From contig NZ_MSSW01000052.1 of NCBI RefSeq assembly GCF_002150685.1, forward strand, positions 1-64,000: 64,000 nucleotides of DNA. Reading direction: 5' to 3'. A program made the translations under genes and the position numbers. A model generated the notes under the pieces. The model saw nothing but the letters and a program-made list of their open reading frames with translations, did no database searches and had not been told where the DNA came from. This document shows positions 16,704-24,096 of the stretch, piece after piece. The stretch's first letter is position 1. Each line of letters begins with the position of its first letter. The DNA is from Algoriphagus antarcticus (GTDB lineage: Bacteria > Bacteroidota > Bacteroidia > Cytophagales > Cyclobacteriaceae).

Positions 16704-17819
16704 CTAATCAAAAGGCAAACCTCCTTCGAAAAAAGTGAATCGAACCTCAGATTCATTCTCTTGATTTGAACGGTGGAAATAGATTCCTTCTTTCGCAACC
16801 ATTGGTTTGGCAAAGCAATCCGCAGGAATTTTGAAATGCCCCAAGAGTTCGAAGTCTTCGGAAATCACATTAATCCAGTGGTATCCTCTTCTAAAATTAA
16901 TTCTTTCACCAGCTTCTGGAAAGCGCTCTTCCTTTTCTATCCGATAATAAAGCTTCCTGTAGGGATCCCATGTCAGATCCCAGAATTGAGCTGAAAACCT
17001 TATTGCTTTAACATTGTATTTCCCCTCCTCGAATGATGCAGGATTTATTTTTGTACTGATGAATTTACCTGGAATGCTTTTTTTCTTTTCTGTACCTGTC
17101 TTCGGATCATAAAGTATCAGCTCAGAAGTAAATGGAAATTGGATTAATACATTCTCTGATGAAGTGGTTATAAATGGGATGTTTAATCCTTGATACAGTT
17201 TAAGGTCGGATTGAAAAGCTTCGGTAAACTGAAATTCGTGATGATCCTCAAGTTCTAAGTCCTGATCCAGAAAGTAGATGCCAACTATAGTACTGGCTTT
17301 TGACAAATCGAAATAGGGCGACACCAACCTATTATCTATTATGGGTGTGAATGGTATATCATTTAAGATAGCAGTATATCCTCTTGATGAATTCGCGTAA
17401 TTAACTCCATCAAAACTTAAAGTTCTTCCAAATGGAAACACTAAAGACTCAGAAAGGAAATTTGGATTTTCTTTGAAAGGAATCCTGTGTAGGCTAGTTG
17501 AAGATTTATAAAATAGGTGCTCTCCAATCTTAGATATTCCTCCGCCTATACCGAAGGGTATGGGATCTTGAGAAGGAAGTTCTATTTGAAATAGCGGAGT
17601 TTTCTCAGCTAAACTGAAAATATCGATCGAATGATTGTTGAAAAAGTATCCAATGAAATAGTCGTCGTCCAAAGTGTTGGCAAATTCATAAGTAGAGGAA
17701 TAATTAGACTCAATAGGGATCACTAACTGCTCTAAGCTTGCAAATTCAGTAATAACCTCCTTTTTCTGCGAGCAAAAACATAATAAAATGAAGGAAAGAA
17801 TTATAAATTTATTTTTCAT
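16704..17819 (-). CDS. Propeller-like lipoprotein, possibly DUF4221
   Basis: A 371-residue lipoprotein: a short signal followed by LLCFCSQ, giving a probable lipidated cysteine at 16. The body repeats strand-turn blocks such as DDDYFIGYFFNNHSIDIFSL and GEHLFYKSSTSLHRI that fit a six- or seven-bladed propeller, and the overall feel is that of the DUF4221 group. No enzymatic motif is seen. It is the second lipoprotein in the window lying directly downstream of a small secreted Cys-containing protein (17873-18106), with a perfect inverted repeat in the gap, exactly as at 112-1571. A role as the cell-surface partner of that peptide is inference only. Confidence 0.7.
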   Translation of the reverse strand: MKNKFIILSFILLCFCSQKKEVITEFASLEQLVIPIESNYSSTYEFANTLDDDYFIGYFFNNHSIDIFSLAEKTPLFQIELPSQDPIPFGIGGGISKIGEHLFYKSSTSLHRIPFKENPNFLSESLVFPFGRTLSFDGVNYANSSRGYTAILNDIPFTPIIDNRLVSPYFDLSKASTIVGIYFLDQDLELEDHHEFQFTEAFQSDLKLYQGLNIPFITTSSENVLIQFPFTSELILYDPKTGTEKKKSIPGKFISTKINPASFEEGKYNVKAIRFSAQFWDLTWDPYRKLYYRIEKEERFPEAGERINFRRGYHWINVISEDFELLGHFKIPADCFAKPMVAKEGIYFHRSNQENESEVRFTFFEGGLPFD

Positions 17820-17828
17820 AAAGAGAAA

Positions 17829-17859
17829 GATTAGTTGATATTAAAAATATCAACTAATC
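17829..17859 (-). other. Intercistronic hairpin between peptide and lipoprotein genes
   Basis: Perfect 13-bp arms at 17829-17841 and 17847-17859 with a 5-nt loop, in the 53-base gap between the 77-residue secreted protein and the lipoprotein. Sequence is unrelated to the hairpin at 1321-1347 but position, perfection and loop size match. No U-run follows in the direction of transcription. Confidence 0.8.
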
Positions 17860-17872
17860 AGTAATATAATTA

Positions 17873-18106
17873 TTAAGGAAGAACAGGAAGATCACAAGAT
17901 TCAGGATAAATTATGTAAATCGGAGTTGAAGGGCCACCTCCATCACAAGCTTCTAAAACCGCATTAATAATCTCGAACTCTTCCTCAACATCACATACTA
18001 AATATGTGCCACCAAAACTTTCACAATCTGGTAATCTAGCATACACAGATTGAGAAACAAAGATTGCAGTCAACGCAATAACGGTAGAAATAAAGAATTT
18101 TTTCAT
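17873..18106 (-). CDS. Small secreted four-cysteine protein
   Basis: A 77-residue protein with a clear signal peptide (MKKFFISTVIALTAIFVS, cleavage near SVYA-RL). The mature 54 residues carry four cysteines at 28, 38, 54 and 71 and are acidic and Pro/Gly-rich toward the end, so disulfide bonding is plausible. It has no recognised domain. Its context parallels the frameshifted peptide at 1355-1571: a lipoprotein gene follows on the same strand after a perfect hairpin. NVEALA-type small proteins of Bacteroidota occur in similar neighbourhoods, but the NVEALA motif itself is not seen. Function is unknown. Confidence 0.7.
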   Translation of the reverse strand: MKKFFISTVIALTAIFVSQSVYARLPDCESFGGTYLVCDVEEEFEIINAVLEACDGGGPSTPIYIIYPESCDLPVLP

Positions 18107-18162
18107 GTTATCAAACTAAAAAATAATCACATGATTAAAGTTAAACTTTATTTGATCGGCTA

Positions 18163-18170
18163 GGGGGGGG
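18163..18170. repeat. G8 homopolymer tract
   Basis: Eight consecutive G on the plus strand, 57-64 bases upstream of the start of the small secreted protein. Poly-G tracts of this length are slippage-prone and can alter promoter spacing; no promoter boxes were defined here. Confidence 0.85.
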
Positions 18171-18298
18171 ATAGGTGGTTTTATTAAAATATATGCTTCT
18201 AATTTCTTTTAAACTTTACCTGTTTTAGAAGTTAATTCTCTAGTACAGCTGCCTTTTTCATAGGATCACGTTTTTAACTAATCCAATTTGGTGAAAAT

Positions 18299-19486
18299 CT
18301 ACTTCTTCTGTAGTCTAGCGATATAGAAACCATCAAAGCCACTTTCCTGCGCTAGCACTTTCTGATCTTCGATTAAGGTAAAGTCTTTTCCGGCTTCACT
18401 GGCAAGAAATATAGCGATTTGATCCTGATTTTCTGAGGGTAAAATACTGCAGGTAGCATAGACCATTTGTCCGCCTGGCTTCACCATAGAAGGGTAACTT
18501 TGGAGGATTTCCTGCTGCGTCTTTTGCACTTTGGCGATGGACTCTTCGGTGAGTTTCCACTTGGTGTCAGGGTTTCTGCGAAGAACTCCCAAACCAGAAC
18601 AAGGAACGTCCAATAGTAACCTATCAGCCGTTTCCTTCATTCTTTTGATGGTCTTGGAACCTTCAATCACTTTGCGCTCAATGATAGAAACGCCATCCCG
18701 ACGAGCTCTAAGTTTGGTCTGCTGAAGTTTCCATTCCTCCACATCCATGGATAAAACCTTCCCTTTGTTTTGCATCAAAGCGGCCAGGTGAAGGGACTTC
18801 CCTCCAGCACCAGCACATGCATCAATCACCCGCATTCCTGGCTCTACGGCCAGTGCCGCCGCAACTAATTGAGAAGAAGCATCCTGAACTTCAAACATTC
18901 CTTCTTTGAAAGCTGCGTTACGGAAAACGTTGGTTCGCTCATCCAAAATCAATGCATCTGGATAGCCTTTGATGATATGCGTATGGATATTATCCTCAGC
19001 CAATCTGTTTTTCAGCTGCTCACGGGTGATTTTCAGCGTATTTACTCGCAATACTACCTGTGCCTCCTGATTCAAACTGTGGATTTCAGCCTCCCATTTG
19101 TCTCCCAATTCTTTTTGACCTCTTTCAAAAAGCCAATCTGGAACAGACTCTAGCTTAGCAGGATCTTCAAGTTTCTCGTACTTTTCTTTGATTTTGTCAG
19201 GGTTGATTTTTGCAAATTCTTCCCAAGGAGGAAGGCTATTACCCTGCATCAGCCAATAAGTACCGAATAGATCGTAAGGCTCCTTGCTCGGGCTCAAAAA
19301 ATTAATCAGACGCCACCAACGAACCATTTCATAGGTAGTCTCTGCGATAAATGAACGATCACGAGCTCCCCATTTCGGGTTTGATTTCAGTGTTCTTTCG
19401 ATCACTTTATCAGCGTATTGTCCTTCTTCAAAAATTGCTGCAAGTGCGGTATGAACTCCGCGGATGGTATTGTTGTGTAGTTTCAT
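18299..19486 (-). CDS. RsmB/NOP-family RNA (cytosine-5) methyltransferase
   Basis: A SAM-dependent rRNA or tRNA m5C methyltransferase of about 395 residues. The SAM-binding loop is VIDACAGAGGKSLHLA, motif IV with a catalytic-cycle cysteine is LLDVPCSGLGVLRRNPDTKW, and motif VI with the nucleophilic cysteine is MVYATCSILPSEN. An N-terminal NusB-like helical region is also present. The open frame extends to 19504, but the start at 19486 (MKLHNNTIRGVHTAL) looks like the genuine N-terminus. It is divergent from prmC. The exact target base is uncertain. Confidence 0.9.
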   Translation of the reverse strand: MKLHNNTIRGVHTALAAIFEEGQYADKVIERTLKSNPKWGARDRSFIAETTYEMVRWWRLINFLSPSKEPYDLFGTYWLMQGNSLPPWEEFAKINPDKIKEKYEKLEDPAKLESVPDWLFERGQKELGDKWEAEIHSLNQEAQVVLRVNTLKITREQLKNRLAEDNIHTHIIKGYPDALILDERTNVFRNAAFKEGMFEVQDASSQLVAAALAVEPGMRVIDACAGAGGKSLHLAALMQNKGKVLSMDVEEWKLQQTKLRARRDGVSIIERKVIEGSKTIKRMKETADRLLLDVPCSGLGVLRRNPDTKWKLTEESIAKVQKTQQEILQSYPSMVKPGGQMVYATCSILPSENQDQIAIFLASEAGKDFTLIEDQKVLAQESGFDGFYIARLQKK

Positions 19487-19648
19487 GGGAAATAAATTCT
19501 GCACAAAGGTAGTTTTTCTTTCTGAGTCTGTCAGAATGAGATTTTAAAAGGCCCCATGAAACGTGGTTTGAGATTCTGAGCTGGGTTTCCAAAATAGAAA
19601 TTTTGGTTTTGGTACCTTTACATTTTAAACCTCCATATCCATAGAACA

Positions 19649-20482
19649 ATGCCAACCTTTCAAGAACTCCTTACTTCTTGGGCTTCCAAACTTACCGATT
19701 ACGAAAGTCAAGAGGCTGAATCTTTGGTGAGCTGGCTGCTCGAGCATCATCTAGGATGGAAAAGAACTGATATTTTGAATAAAGCGGACGAAGCCTCTTT
19801 TCCTCAAAAGATTTTTGAAGACTTTGAGCGATTGAAAACGGGTGAGCCTATTCAGTACATTTTTGGAAAAGGCCCTTTTTACGGAAGAAATTTTTTCGTC
19901 TCTCCAGCCACTTTGATCCCAAGAAATGAAACCGAGGAATTGGTGCATCTTATAATTAATGAGAACAAAAGAGCTGGGTTGAAGATTCTGGACATTGGGA
20001 CGGGGACGGGTTGTATTCCGATTTCCTTAGCGCTAGAGATGAATAGCCCTGAAGTTTATGGGATGGATATTTCTGAAGAAGCTTTGCGGATCGCCAAACA
20101 AAATGCAGATGAGCTTGATGCAAAAGTGATTTTCTCCAAATGTGATATTCTCACAGAGATCCCTGAAGTGGCTGAAATTGATATCTTGGTAAGTAATCCT
20201 CCATACATTCCAGAGCAGGAAAAATCGGGCATGCACAAAAATGTGTTGGATTTTGAACCTTCGTTGGCACTCTTCGTGAGTATTGATGATCCATTGATTT
20301 TTTATAGAAGGATCGCCGAAATAGGCAAGCAACTCTTGAAGCCAAACGGTAAGTTATATTTTGAAATCAATGAGAAATATGGAAATGCTGTGGCCAGCTT
20401 GATGCACTATCTGGGGTATGCAGATGTGAGAGTTCTGAAGGATTTGAATGAGAAAGAAAGAATGGTTGTTGGAAGAATTTAA
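19649..20482 (+). CDS. prmC: Release factor glutamine methyltransferase PrmC
   Basis: Methylates the Gln of the GGQ motif in peptide-chain release factors RF1 and RF2. The 277 residues comprise an N-terminal helical domain and a SAM-binding Rossmann domain with ILDIGTGTGCIPISLA and the diagnostic NPPY motif in LVSNPPYIPEQE. Length and the upstream LIPRNETEELV segment fit the family closely. It is divergent from the RNA methyltransferase gene. Downstream by 41 bases lies a decayed antitoxin gene, unrelated in function. Confidence 0.96.
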   Translation: MPTFQELLTSWASKLTDYESQEAESLVSWLLEHHLGWKRTDILNKADEASFPQKIFEDFERLKTGEPIQYIFGKGPFYGRNFFVSPATLIPRNETEELVHLIINENKRAGLKILDIGTGTGCIPISLALEMNSPEVYGMDISEEALRIAKQNADELDAKVIFSKCDILTEIPEVAEIDILVSNPPYIPEQEKSGMHKNVLDFEPSLALFVSIDDPLIFYRRIAEIGKQLLKPNGKLYFEINEKYGNAVASLMHYLGYADVRVLKDLNEKERMVVGRI

Positions 20483-20523
20483 ATAAGACGCTAGACATAA
20501 GTATCAAGTAATTAAATTGTGCT

Positions 20524-20872
20524 ATGATAAAAGTGATTCGGACAACTGAAATGTATCAAGACTATCTAGCTGGAATAGATGAAATTTTTGATGCTAAGAA
20601 AGGAACACAGGAAGGTGATGAGTTAGAATTGTTGGTAACTCTAGTCAGACTCTATGAACAAGAAAATTTTCATTTGCCCTTTCTAGATCCAATCGAAGCT
20701 ATAAAAAATAGGATGGAGGATTTAAATCTCAAAAACAAAGATTGCTGGCAATATTTCAAAGATTTTGAAGGGTAAAAGAAGTCTGACCGTAGAGATGATT
20801 CGTGGATTAAGTGAAAAGCTTGGATTGCCAGTTGAGATTCTTGTAGGTAAATCAAATAAAGAGCCAGCCTAG
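20524..20872 (+). pseudogene. Decayed HigA-like antitoxin without its toxin
   Basis: The first frame (20524-20775) gives 83 residues beginning MIKVIRTTEMYQDYLAGIDE and reaching DPIEAIKNRMEDLNLKNKD, the N-terminal pattern of HigA-type antitoxins. It then closes early. The HTH C-terminus appears in the +1 frame: ISKILKGKRSLTVEMIRGL and then EKLGLPVEILVGKSNKEPA ending at 20872. The HTH middle seems shortened, so a small deletion plus frameshift is likely. No HigB-like toxin lies in the 41-base gap to prmC or after it, so this is an orphan remnant. A short zinc-ribbon gene follows after 26 bases. Confidence 0.75.
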
Positions 20873-20898
20873 AACTTTGAGAAGAAAGTATAAACAAT

Positions 20899-21183
20899 AT
20901 GAGTCAGAAAAAATGCCCAAACTGCGGAAAATGGTCAACTTGGACTAATAACTATGAGGATCGATGTGAGCATTGTGGTGAACCGTTGGCACCAATAGAA
21001 CTCGACCGCAAAGCAAAAAAAGAAGAGGAAAAAGAAAAAAACGAGAAGGAATGGATGTTTTACATCAACCCTGAGGATAGTGGACTCAAAAAATTCTTTA
21101 AGAAATCAGGCAATCTTTTTTATACTGTCTTCATGGCTATCATGACTTTCATCATGTGGCTTATAGCTGCCTTGCCAGGATGA
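20899..21183 (+). CDS. Zinc-ribbon membrane-anchored small protein
   Basis: A 94-residue protein with an N-terminal zinc ribbon (CPNCGKWSTW and CEHCGEPL, four Cys), a highly charged Lys/Glu linker at about 38-52, and one C-terminal hydrophobic segment (about 73-93) that likely anchors it in the inner membrane. Its stop overlaps the next gene's start by four bases (ATGA), implying coupling. No named family is recognised; the ribbon would face the cytoplasm if the tail is a C-terminal anchor. Confidence 0.75.
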   Translation: MSQKKCPNCGKWSTWTNNYEDRCEHCGEPLAPIELDRKAKKEEEKEKNEKEWMFYINPEDSGLKKFFKKSGNLFYTVFMAIMTFIMWLIAALPG

Positions 21184-21566
21184 TCGATATCGTCAAACAC
21201 CCTATATTTATTATCACCTCAATGGCATTCTGGATCAATCAATATCTTGAAAAATCGCTTGGAATTTTCTTGCCATTATACCATGCTTATGGAGATGATC
21301 TGATGGCCATGCCAGTGGTTTTTGGGATTTGTCTACAGATGATGAGATGGATTCATCCTATGAAATCAGAACTTATTTTCAGCAAAAAGCAAGTTTTTAT
21401 TGGTTTGATCTATTTTTCAATAGTATTTGAATTAGTGCTTCCAAAGCTTTCTGCGGCTCATACTGCAGATCCCCTAGATGTGCTATGCTATATGATCGGA
21501 GCTTGGGTATTCCATAGGTTTATGAACAAACCTGCTCTCCAATCCAAAAAATCTCCGGGGCTTTGA
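21180..21566 (+). CDS. Small polytopic membrane protein
   Basis: Starting at the ATG that overlaps the zinc-ribbon gene's stop, this gives 128 residues with about four hydrophobic segments, including KHPIFIITSMAFWINQ, LMAMPVVFGICLQMMRW, VFIGLIYFSIVFELVL and LCYMIGAWVFHRFM. An upstream in-frame start at 21156 exists but would overlap more deeply. It has no catalytic motif and I do not recognise the family. Its last 47 bases overlap the 3' end of the opposite-strand gene at 21520-22134, so the two are convergent and overlapping. Confidence 0.7.
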   Translation: MIDIVKHPIFIITSMAFWINQYLEKSLGIFLPLYHAYGDDLMAMPVVFGICLQMMRWIHPMKSELIFSKKQVFIGLIYFSIVFELVLPKLSAAHTADPLDVLCYMIGAWVFHRFMNKPALQSKKSPGL

Positions 21567-22134
21567 TCTCTGTAATTCCCTCCGGCACTTCCACCATGGT
21601 CGCGTAGATAATAGGCAAGATCAATTCGCCATTTTGATTTTGGATTTGAACAGGCATACCTTCTTGTCCATGAATGTGGATATTGCTTTCTGCAAACCAT
21701 TTTTTGAACACTCCCGATTTCACTGGGTAATATTTCCAATCACCATCTAAAATGGTAAGATCTAAAAGATCAAGTTTATCCTGTAGATCAAGTGCTTTCA
21801 CATGGGAAAAGCCTACTAGATGCACAGCCTTATGATCACTGCCCAGTAGATAATCAATCCCCGTTTGCAAATATGTTTCCCCTGAAACCGTAATAAATTT
21901 CACAGGATATTGCTCTTCGAGTAGCTGTTGGTTTGATCGCTGAAAATCCTCAGAAGCAAGTATCGCATCTATTTTTATTCCCCAACTTAAAACCTGATCA
22001 AGCGCCTTTTCGCTTACAAGCACAGTTGGAACCCATTCTAAAAGAGGAGAAACTTGATCAAAACGAGTCTGGTCGGCGTCTAAAATCAATACTGCCGGCT
22101 CTTGCTGCTCTTTGACAAAGTGGTGAGACGACAT
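21520..22134 (-). CDS. Thiamine pyrophosphokinase-like protein
   Basis: A 204-residue soluble protein whose layout suggests the thiamine pyrophosphokinase fold: an N-terminal Rossmann-like part (AVLILDADQTRFDQV, VPTVLVSEKALDQVLSWGIK) and a C-terminal beta-rich part. The aspartates expected in the family's GDFDS motif are replaced here by ILASEDFQRS, so catalysis is uncertain. It is coupled to the M19 dipeptidase: the dipeptidase stop and this start share one base. Its 3' end overlaps the convergent membrane-protein gene by 47 bases. The assignment is tentative. Confidence 0.5.
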   Translation of the reverse strand: MSSHHFVKEQQEPAVLILDADQTRFDQVSPLLEWVPTVLVSEKALDQVLSWGIKIDAILASEDFQRSNQQLLEEQYPVKFITVSGETYLQTGIDYLLGSDHKAVHLVGFSHVKALDLQDKLDLLDLTILDGDWKYYPVKSGVFKKWFAESNIHIHGQEGMPVQIQNQNGELILPIIYATMVEVPEGITEIKAPEIFWIGEQVCS

Positions 22135-23123
22135 TAGGTCTGGATTTTTCGGTAGAATTCCAGGGAATTTCTATAAGCCAACCCTTCCAAGTCAACGGGG
22201 CTTAATTTGTCTTCCATACTTTCTATTAGCGATGGATATTTCCCGGCATTTTCGACCAGAGGAAAATAGAAAGGAATGCGTGAAGGATCTCCAAAGTCTT
22301 TGGTATAAAAATAATCCGCTCCAAAACAGATGGCCTTTTCTCCTCCCAAATCAAAACCATGCAAAATATGCTCAAACAGCTTTTCTGGCACTTCTGGATC
22401 TAGGAAAGCTCTCAGGAAATTTACTCCAATAATTCCTCCACGGTGTATAATTTCCTTCGCAAACTCATCTGTAAGATTCCTTGGATGCTTCCATATTTCT
22501 CGGAAATTGGAATGACTTGCAATCACGGGGATGTCCAGCTTATTGCTGTCGATATGGTTCAAAATCCCTTCTGCAAGTAAATCCGAAGTGTGTGATAGAT
22601 CAATTGGAATGCTTTTGCCAGCCATATAGTCCAGCAATTTTTTTCCATCGTCTTTCAAGCCAATTCCCTTGGTGTAATTTCCGCCGCCAAAGCGATTTTC
22701 GGTGTGATGTGTGAGACTTATGTAAGCGAGAGATTTTACTTTTTCTAGAATAAAATCAAATTGGCGGTAGATCGCTTCCCAATCCGAATGTTCATTACCA
22801 ATGCCAGCAGCATTTTCAACAGACGCCATGATTCCGACACGATTTTGTCTGTCCCAATTCTGTAAAAAATCTGAATCTATGAAAGCCAAGTCAATGGTAT
22901 ATTTCTGATGAAGTTCCTCAAAAATCACAGCTTGTCTAGCTGCCAGTTCCATGCTTTGAGGCTTCACGTCTGTGTAAATCGCCAAAATTTGCATGCGTAC
23001 ACCTCCGGAAATCAGCCAGGGAACGGCACAGGCAATGTCATCTTTTGCAAAGGGATCGGCACCAGGTATTTTTGCCAGATAGGATAGCAAGTCACAGTGC
23101 ATGTCGATAATCGGGAATTTCAT
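22134..23123 (-). CDS. Membrane dipeptidase, peptidase family M19
   Basis: A 329-residue zinc dipeptidase of the renal-dipeptidase type, hydrolysing dipeptides including L-D forms. Metal ligands are visible as DMHCDL at the N-terminus (HxD), an acidic residue in the central ASVENAAG region, and two histidines in SLTHHTENRFGG and IASHSNFREIW. The C-terminal GADYFYTKDFGDPS is also typical. No signal peptide is seen, so it is probably cytoplasmic. It is the first gene of a two-gene unit with the pyrophosphokinase-like gene. Confidence 0.92.
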   Translation of the reverse strand: MKFPIIDMHCDLLSYLAKIPGADPFAKDDIACAVPWLISGGVRMQILAIYTDVKPQSMELAARQAVIFEELHQKYTIDLAFIDSDFLQNWDRQNRVGIMASVENAAGIGNEHSDWEAIYRQFDFILEKVKSLAYISLTHHTENRFGGGNYTKGIGLKDDGKKLLDYMAGKSIPIDLSHTSDLLAEGILNHIDSNKLDIPVIASHSNFREIWKHPRNLTDEFAKEIIHRGGIIGVNFLRAFLDPEVPEKLFEHILHGFDLGGEKAICFGADYFYTKDFGDPSRIPFYFPLVENAGKYPSLIESMEDKLSPVDLEGLAYRNSLEFYRKIQT

Positions 23124-23152
23124 CTGAATATAATTTGTCTTATAACGGCCAT

Positions 23153-23305
23153 ATGGAATCTCGCAGGGCTATAATAATCCCAGTGTGTGACAGTTGAATC
23201 ATGCTCGATTTCATCTGTTTATATTTTTTTTTCTAAGGTCAGATGGAATCTCGCAGAATTTATGTTGCCTCTTTGTGTGACACTTGAGTCATGCTCGATT
23301 TCATC
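23153..23305. repeat. Two-copy 63-bp direct repeat, period 90 bp
   Basis: Copy 1 spans 23153-23215 and copy 2 spans 23243-23305, equal in length and exactly 90 bases apart. Both begin ATGGAATCTCGCAG and end TCATGCTCGATTTCATC, with GTGTGACA conserved in the middle and a more variable part between. The pair lies in the 301-base gap between the divergent dipeptidase and kynurenine-pathway genes. It could be a tandem regulatory site or a duplicated mobile fragment; nothing else was found in this gap. Confidence 0.8.
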
Positions 23306-23424
23306 GTTTTTTGGGGCTAAGGCAAAGTAAGCCAAAAAAGCGTACGTTTTTTAATACTTTTAGGTAGGATTGCAGTTAGTTAATCTTAGGATAGATTTTC
23401 AATTTCACCAGAATAATAAGCAAT

Positions 23425-23937
23425 ATGGCCTTAGCTCAACCTTTCAATTTCAAAAAATGGATAGACGAAAATAGACATCTACTCAAGCCGCCAATAGGAA
23501 ACCAGCAGGTATATAAAGGAAATGATGATTTCATCGTAATGGTGGTCGGCGGGCCAAATTCTCGAAAAGATTATCATTCGAATGAAGGAGAAGAGTTTTT
23601 CTATCAGTTGGAAGGTGATATCGTGCTCAAAGTAATTGAAGACGACAAGCCAAAAGACATTGCTATCCGAGAAGGTGAAATTTTCCTATTGCCAGCCAAG
23701 GTGCCCCATTCTCCTCGTCGTCCTGCCAATACGATTGGATTGGTAATAGAGCGCTACAGAAGAGATGGAGAGATGGACGGATTTATCTGGCACTGTGAAA
23801 ATTGCGGGGAAAAGCTTTACGAGGAATTCGCCGAAGTGACTGATATCGTCAATCAATTACCTCCGATTATGGAGAGATTTTGGAGCAACCCAGAAAACAC
23901 TACTTGTAAAAATTGCGGAACAGTAATGGAGAAATAG
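23425..23937 (+). CDS. 3-Hydroxyanthranilate 3,4-dioxygenase
   Basis: Ring-cleaving cupin dioxygenase that converts 3-hydroxyanthranilate to the quinolinate precursor. The 170 residues show the catalytic iron site in DYHSNEGEEFFYQLEGD (His, Glu) with a later His in LPAKVPHSPRRP, and the bacterial-type rubredoxin-like second metal site CENCGEKL ... CKNCGTVM at about 125-165. Arg residues for carboxylate binding are present in RRPANTIGLVIERYRRDGE. It heads a row of three kynurenine-pathway genes; a 159-base gap before kynureninase may hold another promoter. Confidence 0.95.
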   Translation: MALAQPFNFKKWIDENRHLLKPPIGNQQVYKGNDDFIVMVVGGPNSRKDYHSNEGEEFFYQLEGDIVLKVIEDDKPKDIAIREGEIFLLPAKVPHSPRRPANTIGLVIERYRRDGEMDGFIWHCENCGEKLYEEFAEVTDIVNQLPPIMERFWSNPENTTCKNCGTVMEK

Positions 23938-24096
23938 AGTTATGATAATGATGCTATAGGTTATCCGCATTCGATACCCATTGTTTGATGTCCGAAGTCG
24001 GATGACCGGTGCTACCTAAGCGATATCAGTAACCACAACTTATGATGCTTTTGCCTGTTAAAAGTTAGAAGTTTAAATACCCCAACTATTTCAAAA

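Noticed and set aside
23124..23424. CRISPR array from the repeated segments
   Set aside because: There are only two copies, the repeated block is 63 bases with internal divergence, and no cas genes are present.
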